From Thiobacillus sp. (GTDB lineage: Bacteria > Pseudomonadota > Gammaproteobacteria > Burkholderiales > Thiobacillaceae), in contig WGNC01000026.1 in NCBI GenBank assembly GCA_016124745.1, positions 1-32,000 on the forward strand: a stretch of DNA of 32,000 bases, read 5' to 3'. Shown here piece by piece: positions 17,224-26,557 of this stretch. The notes beneath the pieces are model-generated. The model saw nothing but the letters and a program-made list of their open reading frames with translations. It was not told where the DNA came from and did not search any database. Made by a program: the position numbers and the translations under genes. Position 1 is the first letter of the stretch. Each line of letters begins with the position of its first letter.

Positions 17224-19980
17224 GTGAACGATCCTGTTTTGAACCAGACCAGCGTCAGCCAGCCCGGAAAAATCCTGCTATTGGTGGACGGCTCATCCTA
17301 TCTTTACCGTGCGTTTCATGCGCTTCCCGATCTGCGCAACGCGGCGGGCGAACCGACCAATGCGATCAAGGGCGTGATTTCCATGCTGCACAGGCTCAGA
17401 AAGGACCATGCGGCTGATTATATCGCCTGCGTGTTCGACGCGAAGGGCAAGACGTTTCGCGACGAGCTCTATCCCGAATACAAGGCGCACCGCCCCCCGA
17501 TGCCGGACGATTTGCGCAGCCAGATCGAACCGCTGTTCGACGCGATCCGGGCCGAAGGCTGGCCGCTTGTCGTGATCGATGGCGTCGAGGCCGACGACGT
17601 GATCGGCACCCTGGTCGTGCATGCTGCGCAAAAAAATATCCGCAGCATTGTCTCCACCGGCGACAAGGATATGGCGCAGCTGGTCAACGACCATGTGACG
17701 CTGGTCAACACTATGAGCGAGGAAAAGCTCGACGCGGCAGGCGTCGCCGCCAAATTCGGCGTGCCGCCCGAACGCATCATCGACTACCTCACGCTGGTGG
17801 GCGATACCGTGGACAACGTGCCGGGAGTGGCCAAGTGCGGCCCGAAAACCGCCGTCAAATGGCTGAGCGAATACGGCACGCTCGACAAGCTGCTGGCCCA
17901 TGCCGGCGAGATCAAGGGCGTGGTCGGCGACAACCTGCGCGCGGCGCGCGACTGGCTGCCGCAGGCACGCGCCCTGATCACCATCAAGACCGATGTGGCG
18001 CTGCCGTTCGAATTCGACGAGCTGACCCTGAAGCCGCGCGACACCGAAACACTGCGGACGCTGTTCGAGCGCTACCAGTTTCGCACCTGGCTGCGCGAAC
18101 TCGATGCGGCCGCCACCGCCCCGCCTGAAGCTTCCGCGCAGGACTGCAGCGGCGACCATCGTGCCCGCTACGAGACGATCCTGACCGACGCCGCGCTCGA
18201 TGAATGGATCGCCCGGCTGCAGGACGCACCGGCCTATGCGCTCGATACCGAAACGACCGGGCTCGACCCCATGCAGGCCGAACTCGTGGGCATGTCGTTT
18301 GCTGTCGAAGCCGGGGTGGCCGCGTATCTTCCGCTGGCGCACCACTATGCCGGTGCGCCCGAGCAGCTGGACCGCGGCGCCACGCTGGCCAGACTCAGGC
18401 CGCTGCTGGAAAGCCCGGAACCCAGGATCATCGGCCAGCATCTCAAGTATGACCGCCATATTCTTGCCAATTGCGGCATTGCGCTTGGCGGTATCAAGGG
18501 CAGCGGCGTGGCGGACGACACGCTGCTGCAGTCCTATGTGCTGGAGGCGCACGAGTCGCACGAACTGGGCAACCTGACGTCGCGCCATCTCGGGCTGGCG
18601 ACGATCAGCTACGACGACGTCACGGGCAAGGGCGCTTCCCGCATCGGTTTCGAGCAGGTGGCGATCGAACGCGCCAGCGAATATGCCGCGGAGGATGCCG
18701 ACGTCACGCTGCGCGTGCGCGATGCGCTGGCGCCGCAGATCGCCGCGTCGGACAAGCTCGAGTTCGTCTATCGCCAGATCGAACTGCCGGTGGCGCAGAT
18801 CCTGTTCCGTATGGAGCGCACGGGCATCCTGCTCGACCGCAATCTGCTTGCGGTGCAAAGCGGCGAGCTCGGAAAGAAAATGCTGGAACTCGAAAAGCGT
18901 GCCTATCAGGAAGCCGGGCAGCCGTTCAACATGAGTTCGCCCAAGCAGATCGGCGACATCCTGTTCACGCAAAAGGGTCTGCCGGTCATCAAGAAAACGC
19001 CCGGAGGGGCGCCGTCCACCGACGAGGACACGCTCGAGCAACTGGCGCTCGATCATCCGATCGCCCGCGCCATTCTCGACTATCGCGGCATGGCCAAGCT
19101 GAAGTCGACCTACACCGACAAGCTGCCGCAGATGATCAACCCGGCCACGGGGCGGGTCCATACGAGCTATTCGCAGGCCACCGCGGTGACCGGCCGGCTG
19201 GCGAGCTCCGATCCCAACCTGCAGAACATTCCGGCGCGCACCGCCGAAGGCCGGCGTATCCGCGAGGCTTTCATCGCGCCGCCCGGGCATGTGCTGGTAT
19301 CGGCCGACTACTCGCAGATCGAGCTGCGCATCATGGCGCACCTGTCCGACGACGCGGGCTTGTTGAACGCATTCGCCAACGATCTGGACATCCACACCGC
19401 CACCGCCGCCGAGGTGTTCGGCGTCGCGCTGGAAGACGTCAGCGCCGATCAGCGGCGCATGGCCAAGGTCATCAATTTCGGCCTGATCTACGGCATGTCG
19501 GCGTTCGGTCTGGCAAGCCAACTCAATCTCGAGCGCTCGGCCGCGCAGGCCTACATCGATCGCTACTTCGCGCGCTATCCCGGGGTGGCCGACTACATGC
19601 AGCGCACGCGCGAAACCGCGCGCCGGCAGGGCTATGTCGAGACCGTGTTCGGCCGGCGGCTCTATCTGCCGGAAATCAACGCCAGGAATCCGCAGCGCCG
19701 CCAGGGCGCCGAGCGAGCTGCCATCAACGCGCCGATGCAGGGCACCGCCGCCGACCTCATCAAGCTGGCGATGATCGCGGTGCAGCGCTGGCTCGACACG
19801 CAAGAACTGGACAGCCGCCTGCTGCTGCAGGTACACGACGAACTGATTCTCGAAGTGCCGGAAAAGGAACTCGAGCGCGTGCGCGCCGAACTGCCCGCGC
19901 ACATGTGCGACGTCGCCGAACTCAAGGTACCGCTGCGCGTGGGCGTGGGCTCGGGCAGCAACTGGGAAGCCGCGCACTGA
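17224..19980 (+). CDS. polA: DNA polymerase I
   Basis: 918 residues. The 5'-3' exonuclease domain (about 15-290) shows LLLVDGSSYLYRAF and GVEADDVIGTL. The 3'-5' exonuclease domain keeps ALDTETTGLD (D341, E343), so proofreading is probably active. The polymerase domain has the motif A ADYSQIELR (D695), the O-helix RRMAKVINFGLIYGMSAFG and the motif C QVHDELILEVPE (D872). It fills repair gaps and removes RNA primers. The start is GTG at 17224, because no ATG lies between the divergent LOG gene and the conserved LLLVDG; the upstream GAGCG is a weak ribosome site. A strong hairpin follows the gene. Confidence 0.95.
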   Translation: MNDPVLNQTSVSQPGKILLLVDGSSYLYRAFHALPDLRNAAGEPTNAIKGVISMLHRLRKDHAADYIACVFDAKGKTFRDELYPEYKAHRPPMPDDLRSQIEPLFDAIRAEGWPLVVIDGVEADDVIGTLVVHAAQKNIRSIVSTGDKDMAQLVNDHVTLVNTMSEEKLDAAGVAAKFGVPPERIIDYLTLVGDTVDNVPGVAKCGPKTAVKWLSEYGTLDKLLAHAGEIKGVVGDNLRAARDWLPQARALITIKTDVALPFEFDELTLKPRDTETLRTLFERYQFRTWLRELDAAATAPPEASAQDCSGDHRARYETILTDAALDEWIARLQDAPAYALDTETTGLDPMQAELVGMSFAVEAGVAAYLPLAHHYAGAPEQLDRGATLARLRPLLESPEPRIIGQHLKYDRHILANCGIALGGIKGSGVADDTLLQSYVLEAHESHELGNLTSRHLGLATISYDDVTGKGASRIGFEQVAIERASEYAAEDADVTLRVRDALAPQIAASDKLEFVYRQIELPVAQILFRMERTGILLDRNLLAVQSGELGKKMLELEKRAYQEAGQPFNMSSPKQIGDILFTQKGLPVIKKTPGGAPSTDEDTLEQLALDHPIARAILDYRGMAKLKSTYTDKLPQMINPATGRVHTSYSQATAVTGRLASSDPNLQNIPARTAEGRRIREAFIAPPGHVLVSADYSQIELRIMAHLSDDAGLLNAFANDLDIHTATAAEVFGVALEDVSADQRRMAKVINFGLIYGMSAFGLASQLNLERSAAQAYIDRYFARYPGVADYMQRTRETARRQGYVETVFGRRLYLPEINARNPQRRQGAERAAINAPMQGTAADLIKLAMIAVQRWLDTQELDSRLLLQVHDELILEVPEKELERVRAELPAHMCDVAELKVPLRVGVGSGSNWEAAH

Positions 19981-20011
19981 AAAAGTGCCGGGCAGGGGTC
20001 GCGTCGCCTCA

Positions 20012-20045
20012 ATGAAACCAGGCGCCGCGGCGCCTGTTTTCATTG
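20012..20045. terminator. Strong bidirectional terminator between polA and mscL
   Basis: AATGAAA-C-CAGGCGCC-GC-GGCGCCTG-T-TTTCATT is a near-perfect dyad: a GC-rich 8-bp core flanked by 7-bp A/T arms. It lies 32 nt after polA and 18 nt before the convergent mscL stop, so it fits both transcripts. Confidence 0.85.
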
Positions 20046-20062
20046 TTTGGAAAAGAGCTTTT

Positions 20063-20485
20063 TTATTTTTTCAGGCTGTCGCGAATTTCGCGCAACAGAA
20101 TCACATCTTCCGGTGTCGCGGCGGGTGCGGCGGGCGGCGCCTCCCGCTTCATCCGGTTCAACTGCCTGACGAGAATGAAGACGACGAACGCGAGGATGAT
20201 GAAATTGAGCAGGATGGTCAGGAAGCTGCCGTAGGCGAAAACCGGCACGTTGGCCGCCTTCACGGCATCCAGCGTCATTGCCACGCCTTCCGGCACGGGA
20301 CCCAGTGCAATGAACAGGTTGGAAAAATCGAAGCCGCCAAAAACGGCGCCAACGATCGGCATGATCAGATCCTTGACGATCGAGTCGACGATCTTGCCGA
20401 AGGCAGCGCCGATAATGACGCCGACCGCCAGGTCCATGGCATTGCCTTTGACGGCAAATTCCCTGAATTCCGACATGAAGCTCAT
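20063..20485 (-). CDS. mscL: Large-conductance mechanosensitive channel MscL
   Basis: 140 residues. It starts [43 protein letters not shown], the MscL N-terminal helix and first membrane segment. The second membrane segment ([26 protein letters not shown]) and the C-terminal helix ending [11 protein letters not shown] follow. It forms a pentameric inner-membrane pore that opens under osmotic downshock. The start at 20485 is preceded by an AGGGGGA ribosome site. Confidence 0.95.
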   Translation of the reverse strand: MSFMSEFREFAVKGNAMDLAVGVIIGAAFGKIVDSIVKDLIMPIVGAVFGGFDFSNLFIALGPVPEGVAMTLDAVKAANVPVFAYGSFLTILLNFIILAFVVFILVRQLNRMKREAPPAAPAATPEDVILLREIRDSLKK

Positions 20486-20577
20486 GCGTTTCCCCCTTTT
20501 ATCAATGAAATGAAACCGTGTTGATGGTAAACGTTTGGGCTGCACACCTCCAGTCAGGAATGCAAATTCTGAACAGC

Positions 20578-20606
20578 TTGGTCCAGTTTTGCGTCGAGAG
20601 TAAAAT
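20578..20606 (+). promoter_or_regulatory. Candidate promoter for the dusB-fis operon
   Basis: TTGGTC (20578-20583) and TAAAAT (20601-20606) are separated by 17 nt in the mscL-dusB divergent spacer. If real, transcription would start near 20613 and dusB would be almost leaderless at ATG 20617. Confidence 0.3.
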
Positions 20607-20616
20607 GCGATCCCTT

Positions 20617-21669
20617 ATGCGCATCGGCAATCATCTTCTCCGCAACCGTCTCATCGTCGCCCCCATGGCCGGGGTGACCGACCGGCCTTTCCGCCAGCTT
20701 TGCAAGAGGCTGGGCGCGGGAATGGCAGTGTCCGAGATGGTGACGTCGAATTCGCTGTTGTACGGATCGGCCAAGACCGCGCGGCGCGCCAACCACGACG
20801 GCGAGGTCGACCCGATCAGCGTTCAGATCGCGGGCGCCGACCCGCAGATGATGGCCGAAGCCGCACGCCACAACGTGGCCCGCGGCGCACAGATCATCGA
20901 CATCAACATGGGCTGCCCGGCCAAGAAGGTGTGCAACGTGATGGCGGGCTCCGCCCTGCTGCAGGACGAGGCGCTGGTCGGGCGCATCCTGGACGCGGTG
21001 GTGAAGGCCGTGCCCGAGGTGCCGGTGACGCTCAAGATCCGGACCGGTTGGGACCGCGAGCACCGCAATGCGCTCAACATCCTCAGGATCGCCGAAGATT
21101 CGGGCGTGCAGGCACTGGCGATGCACGGCCGCACCCGCGCCTGCGGCTACACCGGCGAGGCCGAGTACGACACCATCCGCGCGGTGAAAAGCGAGGCACG
21201 CATTCCCGTCATCGCCAACGGCGACATCACCACGCCGGAAAAAGCGAAATTCGTATTCGACTACACCGGTGCGGATGCCGTGATGATCGGCCGTGCCGCG
21301 CAGGGCAGGCCGTGGATTTTTCGTGAAATCGAGCACTATCTGGCCACCGGTGAGCATCTGCCGCAACCCGAAGTATCGGATATCCATGCCGTGCTGCTCG
21401 AGCACATTCACGATCTCTACGCATTCTATGGCGACGTCACCGGGGTGCGCGTGGCGCGCAAGCACATATCGTGGTACACGCGCGGCCTGGTCGGCAGCAG
21501 CGCCTTCCGCCACAGAATGAACCAACTCGACTCGGTGGCCGAGCAACTGGCCGTCGTCAACGAATACTTTGCGCAGGCCGCCCGCGCCGACAGCAGGCTG
21601 CGCTACGAAACAACAACCGAGAATAACAACACGCAAGACATGCCGCCGGCATCAAGACTCGCGGCATAA
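20617..21669 (+). CDS. dusB: tRNA-dihydrouridine synthase B
   Basis: 350 residues. It begins MRIGNHLLRNRLIVAPMAGVTDRPFRQLC like E. coli DusB. It keeps the FMN-barrel motifs VQIAGADP, INMGCPAKKV (catalytic Cys), LKIRTGW, AMHGRTRACGYTGEAEYD, VIANGDI and AVMIGRAAQGRPWIF. It reduces uridine to dihydrouridine in the tRNA D-loop. ATG 20605 (GAGAG four bases upstream) would add four residues; 20617 was chosen by family alignment. The dusB-fis order is conserved in proteobacteria and suggests shared transcription. Confidence 0.93.
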   Translation: MRIGNHLLRNRLIVAPMAGVTDRPFRQLCKRLGAGMAVSEMVTSNSLLYGSAKTARRANHDGEVDPISVQIAGADPQMMAEAARHNVARGAQIIDINMGCPAKKVCNVMAGSALLQDEALVGRILDAVVKAVPEVPVTLKIRTGWDREHRNALNILRIAEDSGVQALAMHGRTRACGYTGEAEYDTIRAVKSEARIPVIANGDITTPEKAKFVFDYTGADAVMIGRAAQGRPWIFREIEHYLATGEHLPQPEVSDIHAVLLEHIHDLYAFYGDVTGVRVARKHISWYTRGLVGSSAFRHRMNQLDSVAEQLAVVNEYFAQAARADSRLRYETTTENNNTQDMPPASRLAA

Positions 21670-21682
21670 AGGGGAGCTTCAA

Positions 21683-21922
21683 ATGATAGAAGAAAACGAA
21701 ATCGCCGCCTGCATGCGGCGGTCGCTGAATCGCTATTTCAAGGATCTCGACGGCGAAGCGCCGAGCGAAGTGTTCAACATGGTCATCAGCGCAGTGGAAA
21801 AGCCCCTGCTGGCCTATATCCTCGATCGCGCCGAAGGCAACCAGACACGCGCGGCCGAAATGCTCGGCATCAACCGCAATACCCTGCGCAAGAAGATGCG
21901 CGAATACGGCCTGTCCGACTGA
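21683..21922 (+). CDS. fis: DNA-binding protein Fis
   Basis: 79 residues. The N-terminal half is a dimerisation region ([30 protein letters not shown]). The C-terminal helix-turn-helix is [26 protein letters not shown], nearly identical to canonical Fis. It is a nucleoid protein that bends DNA and regulates rRNA and other promoters. It is shorter than E. coli Fis (98), as is usual in betaproteobacteria. The ATG has GGGGAG seven bases upstream and lies 13 nt after dusB. Confidence 0.95.
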   Translation: MIEENEIAACMRRSLNRYFKDLDGEAPSEVFNMVISAVEKPLLAYILDRAEGNQTRAAEMLGINRNTLRKKMREYGLSD

Positions 21923-21950
21923 TCCTCCTTTTCACCCTGACCCTCGTCCC

Positions 21951-23510
21951 ATGAAAATACAGCGCGCCCTGCTCTCCGTGTCGGACAAGACCGGCCTTGT
22001 CGAATTTGCCCGCGCCCTTGCCGCCGTCGGCGTCGAACTCCTGTCCACCGGGGGCACCGCCAAGTCGCTGCGCGACGCCGGCCTCGCGGTAATCGACGTC
22101 AGCGAATACACCGGCTTTCCGGAAATGCTCGACGGCCGCGTCAAGACCCTGCATCCGAAAGTGCATGGCGGCATCCTGGCGCGGCGCGACCTGCCCGAAC
22201 ACGTGGCCACCATGGCTGCGCACGACATGCCGTACATCGATCTCGTGTGCGTCAACCTGTATCCCTTCGTCGCCACGGTATCGAAGCCGCACACGCTGGA
22301 CGACGCGATCGAGAACATCGACATCGGCGGCCCGGCGATGGTGCGCTCTTCCGCCAAGAACTACCGCCACGTGGCCATCGTCACCGACCCCGCCGACTAT
22401 GGGGCGCTGATCGCCGAGATGCAGGCCAACGGTGGCGCGCTGACCGACGCCACCCGTTTCAGTCTGGCGAAAAAGGCGTTCACCCACACCGCGCAATACG
22501 ACGGCCATATCAGCAACTACCTCACCGCGCTGAACGACAACGGCGAACGTGAGGCCTTCGGCGAACAGCTCACGCTGCAGTTTTCCCGCGCGCAGACCTG
22601 CCGCTACGGCGAGAACCCGCACCAGGCCGGCGCCTTCTACGTCGAAGCCAACGCGCCGGCCGGCACGATTTCGACTGCACGACAGATCCAGGGCAAGGAA
22701 CTCTCCTACAACAACATCGCCGACACCGACGCCGCACTCGAATGCGTGAAACTGTTCGATGCCGCGCCCGCCTGCGTCATCGTCAAGCATGCCAACCCGT
22801 GCGGCGTGGCCTACGGCGCCAACCTGCTGGAGGCCTACAACCGCGCCTACCAGACCGACCCTGAGTCGGCGTTCGGCGGCATCATCGCCTTCAACGGCCG
22901 CCTCGACGGCGAAACCGCACAAACCATCGTCGAGCGCCAGTTCGTCGAGGTCATCATCGCGCCCGAGGTCAGCCCGGAAGCGTCCGCCGCAGTCGCCGCG
23001 AAGAAAAATGTGCGCCTGCTCGAATGCGGCCAGTGGACGGGCAGCGTCGCCCAACTCGACATGAAGCGCGTGGCCGGCGGTCTGCTGGTGCAGGACGCCG
23101 ACGTACTGCTGAACGGCGAACTCAGGACCGTCACCGAGCGCGCGCCGAGCGCCCAGGAAATGGACGACCTGCTGTTCGCCTGGCGCGTCGCCAAGTTCGT
23201 CAAGTCTAACGCCATCGTCTACGCGAAAGACCGCATGACCGTCGGCGTCGGCGCCGGCCAGATGAGCCGCATCAATTCGGCGCGCATCGCCGCCATCAAG
23301 GCCGAGCACGCGGGCCTGGCCGTTCCCGGTTCGGTGATGGCATCCGACGCCTTCTTCCCGTTCCGCGACGGCATCGACCAGGCAGGCGCGGCCGGCATCA
23401 AGGCGGTGATCCAGCCCGGCGGTTCGATGCGCGACGACGAAGTCATTGCAGCAGCGAACGAGCATGGCATCGCGATGGTGTTCACCGGGACGCGGCATTT
23501 CCGTCATTGA
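21951..23510 (+). CDS. purH: Bifunctional AICAR transformylase / IMP cyclohydrolase
   Basis: 519 residues. The N-terminal MGS-like cyclohydrolase domain (about 1-200) has [32 protein letters not shown] and [18 protein letters not shown]. The C-terminal AICAR transformylase domain has [18 protein letters not shown], the catalytic KHANPCGVA, and [14 protein letters not shown]...[12 protein letters not shown]. It performs the last two steps of IMP synthesis in the cytoplasm. It follows fis by 28 nt with no clear Shine-Dalgarno, so it may be read through from dusB-fis. Confidence 0.96.
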   Translation: MKIQRALLSVSDKTGLVEFARALAAVGVELLSTGGTAKSLRDAGLAVIDVSEYTGFPEMLDGRVKTLHPKVHGGILARRDLPEHVATMAAHDMPYIDLVCVNLYPFVATVSKPHTLDDAIENIDIGGPAMVRSSAKNYRHVAIVTDPADYGALIAEMQANGGALTDATRFSLAKKAFTHTAQYDGHISNYLTALNDNGEREAFGEQLTLQFSRAQTCRYGENPHQAGAFYVEANAPAGTISTARQIQGKELSYNNIADTDAALECVKLFDAAPACVIVKHANPCGVAYGANLLEAYNRAYQTDPESAFGGIIAFNGRLDGETAQTIVERQFVEVIIAPEVSPEASAAVAAKKNVRLLECGQWTGSVAQLDMKRVAGGLLVQDADVLLNGELRTVTERAPSAQEMDDLLFAWRVAKFVKSNAIVYAKDRMTVGVGAGQMSRINSARIAAIKAEHAGLAVPGSVMASDAFFPFRDGIDQAGAAGIKAVIQPGGSMRDDEVIAAANEHGIAMVFTGTRHFRH

Positions 23511-23516
23511 TTGCGA

Positions 23517-23662
23517 GGGACTAGGGGATAGGAGCTAGGGATTAGGGGGCTTTGTGCGGCTTCGCCGCGCTGGAAAATTCAAGAGGCGCGGCAAAGCCGC
23601 TCATTCCCTAGCCCCTAAATCCTAGCCCCTAACCCCTACCCCCCCAGCCCCTAACCAGCCCC
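23517..23662. repeat. G-rich/C-rich long inverted repeat between purH and purD
   Basis: The left part (23517-23549) repeats CTAGGG and TTAGGGG units. The right part (23606-23662) is its imperfect reverse complement, repeated CCCCTAA and CCCCTAG. Two small perfect hairpins sit inside: GCGGC-TTC-GCCGC (23556-23568) and GCGGC-AAA-GCCGC (23588-23600). The strand with four or more G-runs could form a G-quadruplex. It fills almost the whole spacer up to purD. Confidence 0.75.
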
Positions 23663-23670
23663 TCACACAC

Positions 23671-24948
23671 ATGAAAATCCTAGTCATCGGCTCCGGCGGA
23701 CGCGAACACGCCCTGGCATGGAAGCTCGCACAATCCCCCCGTGTTTCGCAGGTGTTCGTCGCGCCCGGCAACGGCGGCACGGCGACCGAGGATGGTCTGG
23801 TCAACCTGCCGTTGACCGCGATTCCCTCGCTGGTCGAATTCGCGCGCCGCGATTCCGACATCGGCTTTACCGTGGTCGGCCCCGAAGCACCGCTGGCTGC
23901 CGGCATCGTCGACGCCTTCCGCGCCGCCGGGCTGAAAATATTCGGCCCGACCCGGGCCGCCGCCCAGCTCGAAAGCTCGAAGGATTTCGCCAAGCAGTTC
24001 ATGGCGCGCCATGGCATCCCGACCGCCGCCTTCGGCACTTTCACCGATGCCGCGGAGGCGCACGCCTATATCGACCAGCGCGGCGCGCCGATCGTGGTCA
24101 AGGCCGACGGCCTCGCGGCCGGCAAGGGCGTGGTCGTCGCGCAGACGGCCGCGGAAGCGCATGCAGCCGTGGATGCCATGCTCGCCGGCAACAGCTTGGG
24201 AGAGGCCGGCCATCGCGTGGTGATCGAGGAATGCCTGCTCGGCGAGGAAGCCAGCTTCATCGTCATGGTCGACGGCGAGCACGTGCTGGCACTGGCTTCC
24301 AGCCAGGACCACAAGCGCTTGCAGGATGGCGACCAGGGGCCCAATACGGGCGGCATGGGCGCCTATTCTCCTGCCCCCGTGGTGACCCCCGAACTGCATG
24401 CGCGCATCATGCGCGAGGTGATCCATCCCACCGTGACGGGCATGGCGGCAGACGGCATCCGCTTCACCGGCTTCCTCTACGCCGGCATCATGGTGGGCGC
24501 AGACGGCGCGCCCAGGGTCCTCGAGTTCAACTGCCGCATGGGCGATCCGGAAACCCAGCCGATCCTGATGCGGCTGAAGTCGGACTTTTTCACCGTGATG
24601 GATGCCGCCGTCAATGGCAAGCTCGACCAGATCGAGGCGGAATGGGACCGCCGCACGGCGCTCGCCGTGGTGCTCGCCGCCGAAGGCTACCCCGATGCCC
24701 CGAAAAAAGGTGCTGTCATCAGTACCCTGCCCCCAGCTGCCGACGACCTGCACGTATTCCACGCCGGCACCGCCCGTCAGGATGGGCAGACCGTCGTGAG
24801 CGGCGGCCGCGTGCTGGCCGTGACCGTGCTCGGCGACAGCGTGCGCATGGCGCAAAAACGCGCTTACGAAGCGGTAGCCGGCATTCACTTCGACGGCATG
24901 CAGTTCCGCCGCGACATCGGCTGGCGCGCGCTGGATCGCAAGAAGTGA
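23671..24948 (+). CDS. purD: Phosphoribosylamine-glycine ligase
   Basis: 425 residues in the GARS order: N-domain MKILVIGSGGREHALAWKL, ATP-grasp with IVVKADGLAAGKGVVVA and LLGEEASFIVMVDG, GPNTGGMGAYSPAP, and the metal/ATP site VLEFNCRMGDPETQPIL. The C-domain ends near the gene end. It makes glycinamide ribonucleotide from phosphoribosylamine, glycine and ATP in purine synthesis. No Shine-Dalgarno is visible; the leader is the C-rich arm of the repeat. Confidence 0.96.
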   Translation: MKILVIGSGGREHALAWKLAQSPRVSQVFVAPGNGGTATEDGLVNLPLTAIPSLVEFARRDSDIGFTVVGPEAPLAAGIVDAFRAAGLKIFGPTRAAAQLESSKDFAKQFMARHGIPTAAFGTFTDAAEAHAYIDQRGAPIVVKADGLAAGKGVVVAQTAAEAHAAVDAMLAGNSLGEAGHRVVIEECLLGEEASFIVMVDGEHVLALASSQDHKRLQDGDQGPNTGGMGAYSPAPVVTPELHARIMREVIHPTVTGMAADGIRFTGFLYAGIMVGADGAPRVLEFNCRMGDPETQPILMRLKSDFFTVMDAAVNGKLDQIEAEWDRRTALAVVLAAEGYPDAPKKGAVISTLPPAADDLHVFHAGTARQDGQTVVSGGRVLAVTVLGDSVRMAQKRAYEAVAGIHFDGMQFRRDIGWRALDRKK

Positions 24949-24968
24949 CCCGGCAATCGGTAAAGGCG

Positions 24969-24996
24969 AGCGGTGATCTGTGAGCAGTGAACGGTG
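24969..24996 (+). repeat. Two degenerate 14-bp direct repeats at the tsaC start
   Basis: AGCGGTGATCTGTG and AGCAGTGAACGGTG match at 11 of 14 positions. The second unit contains the GTG start codon of the next gene. It resembles the GTGAACGGTGA-type low-complexity repeats of proteobacterial spacers. Confidence 0.4.
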
Positions 24997-25535
24997 ACAT
25001 CGACGCGCTGCGCGCGTACCTGAAGCGAGGCGGCCTCGTCGCCTACCCGACCGAATCCTGCTACGGCCTCGGCTGCGACCCGCGCAACGTGCGCGCGCTG
25101 AAACGTCTGATCCGGCTGAAGGGCCGCAGCGCCGCCAAGGGCATGCTGCTGATCGCCGATCACTTCAATCGCCTGCAAGCCTTCGTTGGTCCGCTCAGCG
25201 CCGACGATCGCGCCCGCATGCGTCGCGGCTGGCCCGGCCCTGTCAGCTGGGTGGTGCCAGCCTCCGCCGCCTGCCCGCCGCTGTTGACCGGCGGGCGCGC
25301 CACGATAGCCATACGCGTCACCGCCCATTCCGTCGCAGCCCGCCTGTGCCGCAGCCTCGGAATGGCACTGGTTTCCACCAGCGCCAACAAGAGTGGTAAA
25401 AAACCTGCCCGAACCGCCGCGGAATGCCGCAGAATATTTGGTGCGCAGGTGCGCGTGATCACTGGCCGGATCGGCCAGCGCCGCCGCCCGTCCACCCTGA
25501 TCGACCTTGCCACCGGAACCCTCCTTCGACCCTGA
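24987..25535 (+). CDS. L-threonylcarbamoyladenylate synthase (TsaC/YrdC family)
   Basis: 182 residues of the YrdC domain: [35 protein letters not shown] (basic substrate site), [23 protein letters not shown], and [18 protein letters not shown]. The family makes threonylcarbamoyl-AMP from Thr, bicarbonate and ATP for tRNA t6A37. The start is GTG 24987, since an upstream in-frame TGA closes other options and no ATG exists. It shares one base with hemF (TGATG), which suggests coupled translation. Size and motifs favour TsaC over the longer Sua5. Confidence 0.88.
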   Translation: MNGDIDALRAYLKRGGLVAYPTESCYGLGCDPRNVRALKRLIRLKGRSAAKGMLLIADHFNRLQAFVGPLSADDRARMRRGWPGPVSWVVPASAACPPLLTGGRATIAIRVTAHSVAARLCRSLGMALVSTSANKSGKKPARTAAECRRIFGAQVRVITGRIGQRRRPSTLIDLATGTLLRP

Positions 25536-26554
25536 TGACAGACCAAGCCTCCGCCGCCGCCACGTTTGACACAAGCGCAGTCAAAACCTATCTGCTCGAC
25601 CTGCAGGCACGCATCGTCGCCGCGCTCGAAGCCGCCGATGGCCTGCCGTTCCGCACCGATTCCTGGGAGCGCTCCCCCCAAGCTGAAGGGAGGGACAAGG
25701 CTGAGGCGTCCACCCTCTCCCCGCCCTCTCCCCTCAAGGGAGAGGGAGACAAGGCTGGGTCGAGTTTGAATGGCGGCGGCGGCATCTCGCGGCTCATCGA
25801 GGAAGGCAATGTGCTGGAGCGCGGCGGGGTGAATTTCTCGCACGTACTGGGCAGCCAGTTGCCGCCTTCGGCCAGTGCGCACCGGCCGGAGCTCGCCGGC
25901 CGCCGCTGGGAGGCAATGGGCGTGTCGCTGGTGCTGCACCCGCGCAATCCCTACGCACCGACCGTCCACATGAACGTGCGCTGCTTCGTCGCGATGAAGG
26001 ACGGCGAGGCGCCGGTCTGGTGGTTCGGCGGCGGCATGGACCTCACGCCCTACTATGGCTTCGAGGAAGACGCACAACACTTTCACGCCACCTGCAAGAC
26101 TGCGCTCGACCCGTTCGGCCCGGAGCTGCATCCGCGCTTCAAGCAATGGTGCGACCGCTATTTCTTTCTCAAGCATCGCAACGAGCCGCGCGGCATCGGC
26201 GGCGTGTTCTTCGACGACTTTTCCGAAGGCGGCTTCGCGCACGCGTTCGGCATGACGAAGAGCGTGGGTGACGCCTTCCTCACCGCCTATCTGCCCATCC
26301 TCGAGCGCCGCAAGCACCTCCCCTACGGCGAGCGCGAGCGCGATTTCCAGGCCTACCGGCGCGGGCGCTATGTCGAATTCAACCTGGTGTACGACCGCGG
26401 CACCCTGTTCGGCCTGCAGTCGGGCGGGCGCACCGAATCCATCCTGATGTCGCTGCCGCCGGTCGTGAAATGGCGCTACGACTGGCATCCCGAGCCCGGC
26501 ACGCCTGAAGCGGCGCTTTATCAAGACTTTCTCACCGCACGCGACTGGGTCTGA
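25535..26554 (+). CDS. hemF: Oxygen-dependent coproporphyrinogen III oxidase with in-frame repeat insertion
   Basis: 339 residues. All family landmarks are present: [141 protein letters not shown] and the C-terminal RDWV. It decarboxylates coproporphyrinogen III to protoporphyrinogen IX, the substrate of the HemJ-like protein in this window. Relative to E. coli HemF (299 residues), about 32 residues (47-78) are inserted between SWER and GGGG. They are encoded by a palindromic repeat and rich in S, P, K, G and E. The insertion precedes the conserved core, so the enzyme is probably still active. Confidence 0.95.
   Translation: MTDQASAAATFDTSAVKTYLLDLQARIVAALEAADGLPFRTDSWERSPQAEGRDKAEASTLSPPSPLKGEGDKAGSSLNGGGGISRLIEEGNVLERGGVNFSHVLGSQLPPSASAHRPELAGRRWEAMGVSLVLHPRNPYAPTVHMNVRCFVAMKDGEAPVWWFGGGMDLTPYYGFEEDAQHFHATCKTALDPFGPELHPRFKQWCDRYFFLKHRNEPRGIGGVFFDDFSEGGFAHAFGMTKSVGDAFLTAYLPILERRKHLPYGERERDFQAYRRGRYVEFNLVYDRGTLFGLQSGGRTESILMSLPPVVKWRYDWHPEPGTPEAALYQDFLTARDWV
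25673..25768 (+). repeat. Palindromic repeat inserted in frame in hemF
   Basis: 96 nt (32 codons) are absent from typical hemF. The insert holds a perfect hairpin, CCCTCTCCC (25724-25732) with GGGAGAGGG (25738-25746) around CTCAA. An earlier, degraded copy runs CCCCCC...GGGAGGG (25674-25694). Both arms are followed by the same GACAAGGCTG (25694-25703 and 25748-25757), so it looks like two tandem units of an intergenic-type repeat. All three phases avoid stops in the hemF frame. Confidence 0.8.
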
Positions 26555-26557
26555 GCC

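Noticed and set aside
17293-20043. A 916-codon open frame antisense to almost all of polA
   Set aside because: It mirrors polA codons in GC-rich DNA, has no family motifs and no start signal. The same applies to the long frames antisense to ettA (4858-6399), prlC (8184-9635) and purH (21870-23507).
23511-23670. Riboswitch upstream of purD
   Set aside because: No purine aptamer-like core is visible; the spacer is explained by the G/C-rich inverted repeat.
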